The notes beneath the pieces were generated by a model. The model was not told where the DNA came from and did not search any database. It saw only the letters and a program-made list of their open reading frames with translations. From Candidatus Sediminicultor tertius (lineage in GTDB: Bacteria > Atribacterota > Phoenicimicrobiia > Phoenicimicrobiales > Phoenicimicrobiaceae): DNA of 22,359 nt. The stretch lies in the NCBI GenBank assembly GCA_003527405.1, contig DPXH01000058.1, forward strand, positions 1 to 22,359, read 5' to 3'. This document shows positions 7,554 to 15,779 of this stretch, piece by piece; the stretch's first letter is position 1, and the number at the start of each line of letters is the position of its first letter. Made by a program: the position numbers and the translations under genes.

Positions 7554-8300
7554 ATGTCTAGAATTAAGTATTCTCCCCTTTACCTGGAAGCAAAGACAGA
7601 ATTAATAAAGATGATCAAAAAAGGTGATTTTAAAAATAATAAATTACCTCCGGAAGATAAGCTTTCTGAAATGTTAGGAATAAGCCGCTCAACTATCCGA
7701 GAAGCCTTAATAACTCTTGATCGAGAAGGAATAATCACCAAAAAACAAGGAATAGGAAATTTAATTCATAGAAGCACCCTGGAAACTAAAATGAGAATTG
7801 ATTTAATCCGAGATTTTCTTAAACTGTTAGACGATGGTGGTTATAAGGCAACGGTAAAAAGAATTAAGTCCGGATGGACAGATAAATTAACTCAATTTGA
7901 TACAAAAATACCTTCCTCTTTTAGAGATAAAAAATATTTTTTAATCGAATTTCTCTATTTAGCTAACAGCCAACCCGCAATATTAGCCATAAATATTATC
8001 CCCGAATCTGTTTTGAATACAACCCCCCAAAGTGAAGAAATGCCCTTCGATAGTTTTAAAAAATATTTAAGTTTTTTAAATAAATATACTGACGAAGAAA
8101 TTTCTCATTCGATTAGTAAATATGCTCCAGGTAAAGCCAATCAAACGATAAGTAAAATATTGAAAATTAAAGAAAGCGAACCAATAATTAAACGAGAAGA
8201 GTTTTATTATGGAATATTTGATAAATTGCTTTGTTATTCTGAAATTTTTTTTCATCCTCACTTAATTAGTCTTACTATGATTCACAAACTGAATCAATAA
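7554..8300 (+). CDS. GntR/HutC-family transcriptional regulator (intact copy)
   Basis: The 248-residue protein has an N-terminal winged helix-turn-helix (about 10-75; LSEMLGISRSTIREAL is the recognition region) and a UTRA-like ligand-sensing domain (about 85-245) that ends YSEIFFHPHLISLTMIHKL. The length is normal for HutC-type members. It is a close paralogue of the broken gene at 1174. AGGAGG (7537-7542) lies 11 bases before ATG 7554; a nearer ATG at 7547 gives only a four-codon frame, so 7554 is the gene start. It is first in the locus holding flavoprotein, ATPase, binding protein, permeases and amidohydrolase, so it likely represses that locus until the imported compound or a product binds. 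Because copy 1 is broken, this protein may control both operators. Confidence 0.9.
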   Translation: MSRIKYSPLYLEAKTELIKMIKKGDFKNNKLPPEDKLSEMLGISRSTIREALITLDREGIITKKQGIGNLIHRSTLETKMRIDLIRDFLKLLDDGGYKATVKRIKSGWTDKLTQFDTKIPSSFRDKKYFLIEFLYLANSQPAILAINIIPESVLNTTPQSEEMPFDSFKKYLSFLNKYTDEEISHSISKYAPGKANQTISKILKIKESEPIIKREEFYYGIFDKLLCYSEIFFHPHLISLTMIHKLNQ

Positions 8301-8417
8301 TTGCTCACTATTTAAGCTCTTGTTGTTTTTAATAATGAAAGTATTTTTAAAAATATAAACCCAGCAATATATCTATATGAAGACGATTTAAAGCAATTAA
8401 CAGTTAGGAGGACATCA

Positions 8418-9131
8418 ATGAATACACAAGTTAAGATAGTAGGGGTAAGTGGAAGCCCGCGAAAAGGAGCTACTCAATATTGTGTTCGAGAAGCGCTTTT
8501 AGCAGCAACCGGTATTTCTGGCGTTAGTACTGAGTTTATTGATTTAAGGGGAAAAGAAATTCATCCTTGCATTCACTGTAATCAATGTATTAAAAAACAA
8601 GTAGATTACTGTCCGACATTTTCCGATGATATGCGTGCTTACTACGAAATTATCCTTCACTCAGATGGTTTTATTTTAGGTTCCCCGGTTTATCAAATGA
8701 ATGTTACTGCTCAAATACAGGCCTTTATCAATCGTCTACGTCCTTTAGGGCGCTACATAACTAAGGGACATTGGGCTACTAAAGTGGGGGGAGCAATTGC
8801 AGTAGGTGGAACAAGAAATGGCGGTCAGGAAACTACCCTTGAAGCCTTAAATAATTTCTTTTTTTGTACCGGGATGAATGTAGTTAGCGGGGGTATCTTT
8901 GCCTACAATGGTGCAGCTGTTTGGTCGAATGATAAAAAAGAACAGGGAGCCAAAGAAGATGATGAAGGCATAGATTCCGTAAGGATATTAGGAAGAAGAG
9001 TAGCTTTAATTGCTAAAATTCTTAAAGTCGGATTAGTAAATTTAACCGAACCAATAGAAGGAGCCATTTTGGCTGGTTTTTCCAATCAAAAAGAATTAGA
9101 CCGCAAGATTGAAAAGTTTATTCATCGTTAA
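8418..9131 (+). CDS. Iron-sulfur flavoprotein / NADPH-dependent FMN reductase family
   Basis: A 237-residue flavodoxin-fold protein. The N-terminal GVSGSPRKGATQY (9-21) binds the FMN phosphate, and GSPVYQMNVTAQIQAFINR near residue 93 is the second family motif. Between them lies a cysteine motif C51-x2-C54-x2-C57-x7-C65 resembling the compact [4Fe-4S] motif of archaeal and bacterial iron-sulfur flavoproteins. The role is probably electron transfer or reduction of a small molecule. The start has AGGAGG 6-8 bases upstream (8407-8412). It lies 40 bases before the ATPase gene, and a dead paralogue sits before the other ATPase gene, which ties it to use of the transported compound. The exact reaction is unknown. 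Confidence 0.85.
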   Translation: MNTQVKIVGVSGSPRKGATQYCVREALLAATGISGVSTEFIDLRGKEIHPCIHCNQCIKKQVDYCPTFSDDMRAYYEIILHSDGFILGSPVYQMNVTAQIQAFINRLRPLGRYITKGHWATKVGGAIAVGGTRNGGQETTLEALNNFFFCTGMNVVSGGIFAYNGAAVWSNDKKEQGAKEDDEGIDSVRILGRRVALIAKILKVGLVNLTEPIEGAILAGFSNQKELDRKIEKFIHR

Positions 9132-9170
9132 ATATATTATAGATAATTATTAAAAACGAGGTGGATTTAT

Positions 9171-10712
9171 ATGGCTCATGAGATTATATTAAGTTTAAAA
9201 GAGATTACCAAAACTTTCCCCGGGGTAGTTGCTAATGACCACATTAATTTAGAAATACATAAAAGGGAAATTCATAGCTTATTAGGTGAAAACGGAGCCG
9301 GGAAAACTACATTAATGAATATCTTATACGGTCTTTATAGTCCAAATAGTGGAGAGATTGTATTTAACGGTAAAAATGTAAAAATAAATTCTCCAAGAGA
9401 TGCAATAAGTTTAGGAATAGGAATGATTCATCAACGTTTTATGCTTGTTCCCAGGTTTTCAGTTTTTGAGAATATTATTTTAGGGCAAGCTTCTGAAAAA
9501 CCTCCTTTATTAGAAAAGAAAAAACTTTATAAAAAAATTGCTAAAGTTGCTAAAAAATTTAACATTAAATTGGACTTAGATATACCCGTAGAAAATTTAA
9601 GTGTAGGAATCCAACAAAAAGTAGAAATTTTGAAAACTCTTTACCAGGGGGCAGATTTTCTAATTTTGGATGAACCAACATCAGTGCTCACCCCACAAGA
9701 AGGACAGAATCTGTTTAAGGACCTATTGGCTTTAAAAGAACAGGGTTGTACCATTATCTTTATTTCTCATAAATTAAAAGAAGTTATGCAAATAAGTGAT
9801 CGCATTACAGTTTTAAGGGACGGTAGGGTTATCGGGACAAAGGAAAAATTTGAAACTAACCCGCAAGAGCTTTCTAGATTAATGGTAGGAAGGGAAGTTT
9901 CTTTTACAATTAAAAAGAAGGATTGCAATCCCGGAAAAGAAGTTCTAAGCATACAAGATGTTTTTATGCAAAACAGAAAGGGATTGAAAATTTTAAAAAA
10001 TATTTGTCTAAATATTCGAGCTGGCGAAATATTAGGAATTGCGGGAGTGGATGGTAACGGTCAAAAAGAATTAGCAGATGCAATTTGTGGATTACAAAAA
10101 ATTAATTCAGGTAATGTAAAAATATTAGATGAAGAAATTACCGAAAGTAATCCACGAAAATTATATGAGCAAGGCTTATCTTATATTCCAGGAGATAGAA
10201 AAAAGTATGGATTAATTCCCAATTTTAATATTGCAGAAAATATTGTTATAAAAGATTATTATTTACCGCCTTTTACCCGTGGTCTATTTTTAAATAGTGC
10301 ATATATTGATAATTATTCTAAAAAAGTAATTGCAACTTATGACATTAAGACACCTTCTCATCTTGTGCAAATAAAAAAACTATCAGGTGGGAATCAACAG
10401 AAAGTAGTATTGGGAAGAGAATTAAGCAAATACCCAAAACTGCTCATTATAATGCAGCCGACCCAAGGTCTGGATGTAGGAGCTTGTGAATTTGTTTATA
10501 ACAAGCTTTTAGAGGCAAGAGATAAAGGTGTTGCAATTTTATTGTTTTCTACAGATTTAGACGAAACAATGAATCTTTCTGATCGTATAGCGGTTATATA
10601 TGAGGGAGAAATTATGGGAGAAGTAGATCCCAGAAGTACTGATGTCGGAGAAATTGGTTTAATGATGGCTGGATCCAAACGTAAAAAAGCCAATGCGATA
10701 GAAAGGGGATGA
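9171..10712 (+). CDS. BMP-type ABC transporter ATPase, two fused nucleotide-binding domains (copy 2)
   Basis: A 513-residue tandem ABC protein paralogous to the one at 5851. Domain 1 has Walker A GENGAGKTT (39-47), a Q-loop region GMIHQRFML, signature LSVGIQQKVEIL, Walker B FLILDEPTSVLTPQE and ISHK with the switch His. Domain 2 has GVDGNGQKEL in place of a full P-loop, signature LSGGNQQKVVL and LLIIMQPTQGLDVG, closer to the usual family form than copy 1. It should power the permeases at 11892 and 12966. GAGGTG lies about 8-10 bases before ATG 9171. It sits between the flavoprotein and binding-protein genes with short gaps, indicating one operon. Confidence 0.92.
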   Translation: MAHEIILSLKEITKTFPGVVANDHINLEIHKREIHSLLGENGAGKTTLMNILYGLYSPNSGEIVFNGKNVKINSPRDAISLGIGMIHQRFMLVPRFSVFENIILGQASEKPPLLEKKKLYKKIAKVAKKFNIKLDLDIPVENLSVGIQQKVEILKTLYQGADFLILDEPTSVLTPQEGQNLFKDLLALKEQGCTIIFISHKLKEVMQISDRITVLRDGRVIGTKEKFETNPQELSRLMVGREVSFTIKKKDCNPGKEVLSIQDVFMQNRKGLKILKNICLNIRAGEILGIAGVDGNGQKELADAICGLQKINSGNVKILDEEITESNPRKLYEQGLSYIPGDRKKYGLIPNFNIAENIVIKDYYLPPFTRGLFLNSAYIDNYSKKVIATYDIKTPSHLVQIKKLSGGNQQKVVLGRELSKYPKLLIIMQPTQGLDVGACEFVYNKLLEARDKGVAILLFSTDLDETMNLSDRIAVIYEGEIMGEVDPRSTDVGEIGLMMAGSKRKKANAIERG

Positions 10713-10798
10713 TGAATGGTTACAATTAATAAGAATAAGTACTGTTTGAGATTTGTAAAATACAAAAAGTAAAAAATAAAATAAAAGGAGATATGAAA

Positions 10799-11809
10799 AT
10801 GAAAAAGAGTAAAGTATTTTTAAGAGTTTTTGTTTTGGCATTTGCAATATTAATGATTTTTAGTACCCTCGCTATGACTGCACCTTTAAAAATTGCCATA
10901 ATACTTCCCCACGCCATAACCAGTGAAGGCTGGACTAAAAGCGGATTTGATGGATTAATGAAAGCTAAAGAAGATTTTGATATAGAAACCAGTTACCAGG
11001 AGAATGTTTCTGAAGGAGAATTAAAAGGTGCATTGAGAGGTTATATTGCAGAGGGATATGACCTGATCATTGTGCACGAAATGGGTTATAATGATCCTAC
11101 TCTTGAGGTAGCAGAAGAAAGCCCGGATACAATGTTTGCAATAACTTATGGTTTTAAAGCTGCTGATAACGTAGCTGTAACAAGTGGTACTAATTGGCAG
11201 GCAAATTCTTTAGCCGGTGCAGTGGCAGGGTTAATGACAAAGAGCAATAAAGTAGGTTTTATAATTTCGAACGATAGTCCGGTAGCCCACAATTTTTTAA
11301 ATGCCGGTTTTATATATGGAGCTAAAAGGATTAACCCGAAAGCTGAAGTTATTACTACATTTGTAGGTAGTTGGAGTGATGTAGTAAAGGGAAAAGAATT
11401 GGCTAAAGCAATGATAAAACAGGGAGTAGATGTTATTTATTCGCAATGCGGAGTAGTAAATCGAGCAGTTATCGAAGTATGTGAGGAAGCCGGAATTTGG
11501 GCTATTGGAGCAGTAGAAGATATGTCATATGTGGCTCCTCAAACAGTTATTGCTAACGCATTAGCTCCTACAGAGTATTTGGTATATGGAGTAATTAAAG
11601 AAATGGTAGAAGGTACTTTGAAGGGTGGTCGTGTAGTAAAGGGAATTAAAGATGGGGCAGAAGAAATAACTTTTAATCCCTTATTAAAGGATAAATTACC
11701 AGAGAATGGTGAAGAGAAAATAATGAAATTAAGACAAGAAATTGTAGATGGAGACATTACCTTAGAACAAATGCAAGAAGAACTCAATAAACAGAATATT
11801 AAATTTTAA
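10799..11809 (+). CDS. BMP-family substrate-binding protein (copy 2)
   Basis: A 336-residue exported binding protein of the BMP/PnrA family. I take ATG 10799 rather than ATG 10793, since AAGGAG (10785-10790) is 8 bases from the former and only 2 from the latter. The signal peptide is KKSK followed by a hydrophobic stretch ending FSTLAMTA, with no lipobox Cys, as in copy 1. The mature chain opens LKIAIILPHAITSEGWTKSG, then the effector-site region IVHEMGYNDP and NRAVIEVCEEAGIWAIGAVED. The two binding proteins share a fold but differ clearly in ligand-site loops (for example GHGFQFGD versus HEMGYNDP), so they may bind different compounds. It lies 86 bases after the ATPase gene and before a strong hairpin. 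Confidence 0.9.
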   Translation: MKKSKVFLRVFVLAFAILMIFSTLAMTAPLKIAIILPHAITSEGWTKSGFDGLMKAKEDFDIETSYQENVSEGELKGALRGYIAEGYDLIIVHEMGYNDPTLEVAEESPDTMFAITYGFKAADNVAVTSGTNWQANSLAGAVAGLMTKSNKVGFIISNDSPVAHNFLNAGFIYGAKRINPKAEVITTFVGSWSDVVKGKELAKAMIKQGVDVIYSQCGVVNRAVIEVCEEAGIWAIGAVEDMSYVAPQTVIANALAPTEYLVYGVIKEMVEGTLKGGRVVKGIKDGAEEITFNPLLKDKLPENGEEKIMKLRQEIVDGDITLEQMQEELNKQNIKF

Positions 11810-11830
11810 TCATAATCTTTAGATGGTAAT

Positions 11831-11871
11831 AAATAGTAAATAGGGTATATATTATGCCCTATTTACTATTT
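11831..11871 (+). terminator. Perfect 15-bp hairpin between binding-protein and permease genes
   Basis: AAATAGTAAATAGGG (11831-11845) pairs exactly with CCCTATTTACTATTT (11857-11871) around an 11-base loop. The tail after the stem is GAAAGG, not a T run. It may act as a partial terminator or as an mRNA end that protects the binding-protein transcript, giving more binding protein than permease. The permease ribosome site begins directly after the stem. Confidence 0.65.
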
Positions 11872-11891
11872 GAAAGGAAGGTGTAATTAAT

Positions 11892-12965
11892 TTGTTTGAT
11901 ATCCGCTCTTCTATTATTAATCAAAAAAAATATAAAGTATTTTACGCAATCATCCCCTTTTTAGCTTTATTTATTGCTTTATTTATAGGAGGAGTACTTA
12001 TATTCTTTGCAGGAATTAATCCTTGGAAAGCCTATAATTATATGTTGCAAAGTATTTTTGGTAACATACGCCTTTTTAGCGAAGTTTTTACTCACTTTGT
12101 TCCCTTGGTTTTTTGTGCTTTAAGCTTTGCTGTAGCCTATAAAGGCGGTTTCTTTAATGTTGGCGGAGAGGGCCAGCTTTATTTTGGGGCATTGACAGCA
12201 ACATTAGCCGGAGTATATATTCAGGGCTTGCCGGCTTTTATACACATTCCTTTAGTATTGCTGACTGGATTTATAGGAGGAGCTTTTTGGTGTTGGATTG
12301 CGGGAATTTTAAAAATTAAATTAGGTGCAGATGAAATTCTCAATACCATTATGCTTAGTTATTTAGCCATTCTTTTGATTAATTTCGTAGTGATGTATTT
12401 TCTTAAACCAGCCAATTCTTATATAAGTCAGTCTGAAAAAATTGCCAAATCTGCATATTTCCCAAAATTGATTCCCCACACACAAATAAATTTAGGAGTA
12501 ATTTTGTCTTTATTAACAGTAATTATTATCTATTACTTTCTTTATCGTTCCCCATATGGTTATCAAATAAGGGCAATCGGAGAAAATTCTGATGCAGCTA
12601 ATTATGCAGGTATGAATATTTTAAAAGGCACCATGACTGTAATTATTATATCTGGAGGGCTTGCCGGTTTGGCTGGTGCTAGCATGCTGATGGGGACACA
12701 ATACAGATTAACTCCAGCATTTTCTCCCGGTTATGGCTTTGAGGGTATCGGTGCGGCGGTAATGGCCAGGAATAATCCATGGGGAATTATTTTAACTGCA
12801 TTTTTATTTGCTCTTTTACGTGTGGGTGCCGGAGCAATGCAAAGAGGAGTTGGTGTTCCATTACCTATATCCTGGACTATTGAGGGTATAATAATGATTT
12901 TAATTACCGGTAGTGAATATTTAAGTAATAAATTTTCAACTAATTTAATAGGAGGAAGGGCGTAG
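11892..12965 (+). CDS. BMP-type ABC transporter permease, subunit A (copy 2)
   Basis: A 357-residue permease of the BPD_transp_2 family with about eight or more hydrophobic segments. The signature lies at residues 85-99 (GGFFNVGGEGQLYFG). Later loops are LGADEILNTIMLSYLA, GENSDAANYAGMN (probable ATPase contact) and SPGYGFEGIGAAVMARNNPWG. The start is TTG at 11892, preceded by GAAAGGAAGG (11872-11881) about 10 bases upstream; no better ATG fits. It is the paralogue of the 2172 gene and couples with the 12966 gene, which starts at the base after its stop codon. Confidence 0.9.
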   Translation: MFDIRSSIINQKKYKVFYAIIPFLALFIALFIGGVLIFFAGINPWKAYNYMLQSIFGNIRLFSEVFTHFVPLVFCALSFAVAYKGGFFNVGGEGQLYFGALTATLAGVYIQGLPAFIHIPLVLLTGFIGGAFWCWIAGILKIKLGADEILNTIMLSYLAILLINFVVMYFLKPANSYISQSEKIAKSAYFPKLIPHTQINLGVILSLLTVIIIYYFLYRSPYGYQIRAIGENSDAANYAGMNILKGTMTVIIISGGLAGLAGASMLMGTQYRLTPAFSPGYGFEGIGAAVMARNNPWGIILTAFLFALLRVGAGAMQRGVGVPLPISWTIEGIIMILITGSEYLSNKFSTNLIGGRA

Positions 12966-13895
12966 ATGGATTTAATAACTATAGCGTCGTGGATTTCAAT
13001 GTCAATTAGATTGTCTATCCCCATACTTTTTGCAGCATTAGGTGGACTTATATTATTTAAAACTGGAGTATTTAACTTGGGATTAGAAGCAATGATGTTA
13101 ACGGGCGCTTTTTTAGGCTTTTATGGAGTTTTGATAACTGGTAGCCCTTGGGTAGGTCTTTTGCTGGCAATAATTGGTGGAGCTATATTAGGGCTACTAC
13201 TTGCTTATGTAACAGTATCTTTAGGGGGAAACCAATTAGTAATAGGATTAGGAATGAATTTTTTTGCTTTAGGTTTAACTGGGTTTTTTTACCGCATGCT
13301 TTGTAGTACCGGATTACTCACTGATACAACAAAGACAGCAAATTTTTCTTCAATACACATACCTTTTTTCAGTAAATTACCAATTTTAGGTGAGATTTTT
13401 TTTGACCATAATTTTTTGACCTATTTAGCCATATTATTAGTAATTTTTGTAAGTTGGTTTTTTTATAAAACAACTTACGGATTAAGTCTTCGTTCTGTAG
13501 GAGAAAGTCCCGAAACTGCTGATACTGCCGGAATAAATGTGTATTTAATACGATATATAGCGGCGATTGTCAGTGGAATATTGGCTGCTACTGGTGGTGC
13601 ATTTTTAACTTTAACCCAAGTTACTCGTTTTTCAGAAAATATTACTGATGGGAGAGGCTGGATAGCTTTAGCAGTAATTATTTTTGGTAAATATAAACCG
13701 TGGGGAACATTGTGGGCATCATTGATTTTTGGTGCAGGGTTTGCTCTGGTGTTACAATTACAGGTAATGGGCGTAAAAATACCTATCCAAATAGTGCAAA
13801 TGCTGCCTTATATTTTAACTATTGCTGCCCTAATCGGGGTAGTAGGCAAAGTAAGAGGACCAAGTGCATTGGGCAAGCACTATGTAAAAAATTAA
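12966..13895 (+). CDS. BMP-type ABC transporter permease, subunit B (copy 2)
   Basis: A 309-residue permease whose ATG follows the TAG of the preceding gene with no gap, with AGGAGGAAGGG (12950-12960) as its ribosome site. This suggests translational coupling and equal subunit amounts. The signature GVFNLGLEAMMLTGA starts near residue 34. GESPETADTAGINVYL is the probable ATPase-contacting loop, and DGRGWIALAVIIFGKYKPWG the late conserved segment. It forms the channel with the 11892 product. The paralogue at 3280 has the same order of motifs. Confidence 0.92.
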   Translation: MDLITIASWISMSIRLSIPILFAALGGLILFKTGVFNLGLEAMMLTGAFLGFYGVLITGSPWVGLLLAIIGGAILGLLLAYVTVSLGGNQLVIGLGMNFFALGLTGFFYRMLCSTGLLTDTTKTANFSSIHIPFFSKLPILGEIFFDHNFLTYLAILLVIFVSWFFYKTTYGLSLRSVGESPETADTAGINVYLIRYIAAIVSGILAATGGAFLTLTQVTRFSENITDGRGWIALAVIIFGKYKPWGTLWASLIFGAGFALVLQLQVMGVKIPIQIVQMLPYILTIAALIGVVGKVRGPSALGKHYVKN

Positions 13896-13968
13896 CCGGG
13901 AGATATTATTTTCTATACATTTATTCTTTATAAATAAAAAATTACTAATTATATAAAAAGGAAAAGTT

Positions 13969-15321
13969 ATGGATATTTTAATTAAAAATATAAGCACTTT
14001 AATCCAGGATGCTTATCATATACTTAACAATAAAGATATATTAATTGAGGGCAATAAAATTAAAAAGGTCGGTACTATTTTACCTGAAGATTTACCTGCT
14101 TATTGTAAAATTATTGAAGCCAACGGGAAAGTGGTTATGCCCGGATTGATAAATGCCCATACACATTTATACCAATCCATGTTAAGAGGGTGTAGAGACG
14201 ATTTAACGTTAATCCCCTGGTGCGAGAAGGTAACTTTTCCTTTTGTAGATATGGTTTATAAGGATTGTCGGGAAAAAGGAAATACAATGATAGGATATTA
14301 TTGGTCAATGTTAAGTTCCATAGAAATGATTCACAATGGGATAACTTGCTGTATCGATATGGATCTTAGCTTAGATAGTATTTTCAAAGCCTGGCAGGAT
14401 ATCGGGATGCGCGGAATTGCTGCTATTACTGTGGCGAATCGCTGGATTCCCAAGGAATTTTGCAGTGATGATGATTCAATAAAAACGGGAATTGAAAAAT
14501 ATATTAAAGAATGGCATCAAGGTTCTTCGGATAACGGTTTAATCCAAGTTTTTATAGCACCATCTACATTGTTTTGTTGTACTCCGGAATTGATGGAGTG
14601 GTTAGTAGAAAAAACCGAAGAATATGATTTGGGTTTTCAGATTCATATTTCTGAAACCAAATGGGAGAACAATGATGCCTTAAAAGAATTTAAAACCACC
14701 CCACTTGAATATTTAGAAAAAATGAATTTATTAAGGCGGCCAATTTCAGCTGCCCATTGTATATATTTAACCGACAAGGAAATCGATATAGCTGCCGAGA
14801 GGGGGGTAGTACCAGTTTATAATCCAAAAAGTAATATGAAATTGGGTAATGGAGTTGCACCTTTGGTAAAAATGTTAGAAAAAGGAATTGCGGTAGCTTT
14901 AGGTACAGATGGTCCAGCCTCCAATGACCGATTGGATATATTTGAAGAGATGAGAGTTGGAGTATTATTACAAAAAGTATTTCATAAAGATCCAGGAGTA
15001 ATCAATGCCCAGGAGATTTTTAAGATGGCAACAGAAAATGGGGCGAAGGCCGCAAGAATAGATGCCGGGACGATTGAAGGGGGGAAATTAGCCGATTTGA
15101 TTATCCTCGACCTAAATAAAGCGCATTCAGCCCCGGTTAATGATGTAATACAGAATATTGTTTATTGTGCAAAAGACAGTAATGTGGAGACTACTATAAT
15201 TAATGGAAGAATAATTATGGAGGACGGAAAAATTCTTACCATTGATGAAGAAAGTCTTACAAAAGAAGGCATTAAAAAAGGCGAAGAAATTTTAAAAGAA
15301 ATTAATTTCGATAAAGCATAA
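13969..15321 (+). CDS. Metal-dependent amidohydrolase / deaminase (MtaD/TrzA/SsnA-like)
   Basis: A 450-residue amidohydrolase-superfamily enzyme of the subgroup holding methylthioadenosine/adenosylhomocysteine deaminase, guanine and 8-oxoguanine deaminases and s-triazine hydrolases. Metal ligands are all visible: H64 and H66 in NAHTHLYQ, H226 in QIHISE, H263 in SAAHC and D314 in GTDGPASND. The N-terminal and C-terminal parts form the usual beta sandwich (DILIKNISTLI; GKLADLIILDL). The enzyme is cytosolic. It is the last gene of the second transporter locus, 73 bases after the permease, and a terminator follows, so its substrate is probably the imported compound or a derivative, most simply an aminated purine or similar heterocycle. 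The substrate cannot be read from the sequence. AAGGAAAAG lies just before ATG 13969. Confidence 0.85.
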   Translation: MDILIKNISTLIQDAYHILNNKDILIEGNKIKKVGTILPEDLPAYCKIIEANGKVVMPGLINAHTHLYQSMLRGCRDDLTLIPWCEKVTFPFVDMVYKDCREKGNTMIGYYWSMLSSIEMIHNGITCCIDMDLSLDSIFKAWQDIGMRGIAAITVANRWIPKEFCSDDDSIKTGIEKYIKEWHQGSSDNGLIQVFIAPSTLFCCTPELMEWLVEKTEEYDLGFQIHISETKWENNDALKEFKTTPLEYLEKMNLLRRPISAAHCIYLTDKEIDIAAERGVVPVYNPKSNMKLGNGVAPLVKMLEKGIAVALGTDGPASNDRLDIFEEMRVGVLLQKVFHKDPGVINAQEIFKMATENGAKAARIDAGTIEGGKLADLIILDLNKAHSAPVNDVIQNIVYCAKDSNVETTIINGRIIMEDGKILTIDEESLTKEGIKKGEEILKEINFDKA

Positions 15322-15365
15322 GAGTAAATTGTAAATCAAAAAAATACAATCAAAAAAATAAACTT

Positions 15366-15400
15366 GGTATTTGTTCACGACTAAAGAACAAATATCTTTT
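15366..15400 (+). terminator. Rho-independent-like terminator after amidohydrolase
   Basis: GGTATTTGTTC (15366-15376) pairs with GAACAAATATC (15386-15396), 11 pairs with one G-U, loop of 9, followed by TTTT. It marks the end of the second transporter locus. Confidence 0.65.
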
Positions 15401-15403
15401 AGT

Positions 15404-15419
15404 TATAAATAAATTTATA
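15404..15419 (+). promoter_or_regulatory. Operator-like palindrome before the dehydrogenase genes
   Basis: TATAAAT (15404-15410) and ATTTATA (15413-15419) are a perfect 7-bp inverted repeat with a 2-base centre. The half-sites equal the inner halves of the GntR operators at 1121 and 7501, but the centre there is 4 bases. TATACT (15416-15421) overlaps as a possible -10, without a good -35. In AT-rich DNA this may be chance. Confidence 0.25.
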
Positions 15420-15449
15420 CTACGCGAGAAGTGAATAAGAGGTTCTAGC

Positions 15450-15779
15450 ATGAAAAGAATTAAAGAACACCCAATTTTAGGAAAAGAAGAGAAAAGGAAA
15501 AAAATAAAAATTGTTGTTAACGGAAAAAATATATATGCCTATAAAGGAGAGACTATTGCTGCTGCCTTAATAGCTAATGGCTATAGAGATTTTCGCTACA
15601 CTCATCGCTTTAATCTCCCTCGCGGATTTTTTTGTGGAATAGGACAATGTACCGATTGTTCTATGATTGTAAACGGAGTGCCAAATATCAGGACTTGCGT
15701 TACCAGAGTTGAAGAAGGGATGATAATTGAAACACAATACGGATACGGAGATAAGGATGGAAAGAATGAGAGAAGTTGA
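15450..15779 (+). CDS. Small [2Fe-2S] subunit of amino-acid dehydrogenase complex (HcnA-like)
   Basis: A 109-residue ferredoxin-like protein opening MKRIKEHPIL, followed by the beta-grasp segment IKIVVNGKNIYAYKGETIAA. The cluster ligands are C62, C67, C70 and C83 (CGIGQCTDC then RTC). Such proteins are the small subunit of heteromeric hydrogen-cyanide-synthase-like, glycine, proline or hydroxyproline dehydrogenases, passing electrons from flavin to an acceptor. It overlaps the next gene by 23 bases, so co-translation is likely. AAGAGG lies about 8-13 bases before the ATG. A fragment matching its first ten codons exists at 2143. Confidence 0.85.
   Translation: MKRIKEHPILGKEEKRKKIKIVVNGKNIYAYKGETIAAALIANGYRDFRYTHRFNLPRGFFCGIGQCTDCSMIVNGVPNIRTCVTRVEEGMIIETQYGYGDKDGKNERS

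Noticed and set aside
10659..10917. Minus-strand frames across the start of the second binding-protein gene
   Set aside because: Composition is the mirror of an AT-rich signal-peptide region; no ribosome site or motif on the minus strand.
13700..13933. 77-codon + strand frame overlapping the end of the permease gene
   Set aside because: It overlaps a well-conserved permease in another frame and has no family features, so it is a shadow.
15727..15756. TTG at 15727 as start of the FAD oxidoreductase
   Set aside because: The ten extra residues (MKHNTDTEIR) are unlike the family, and ATG 15757 has GGAG at good spacing.
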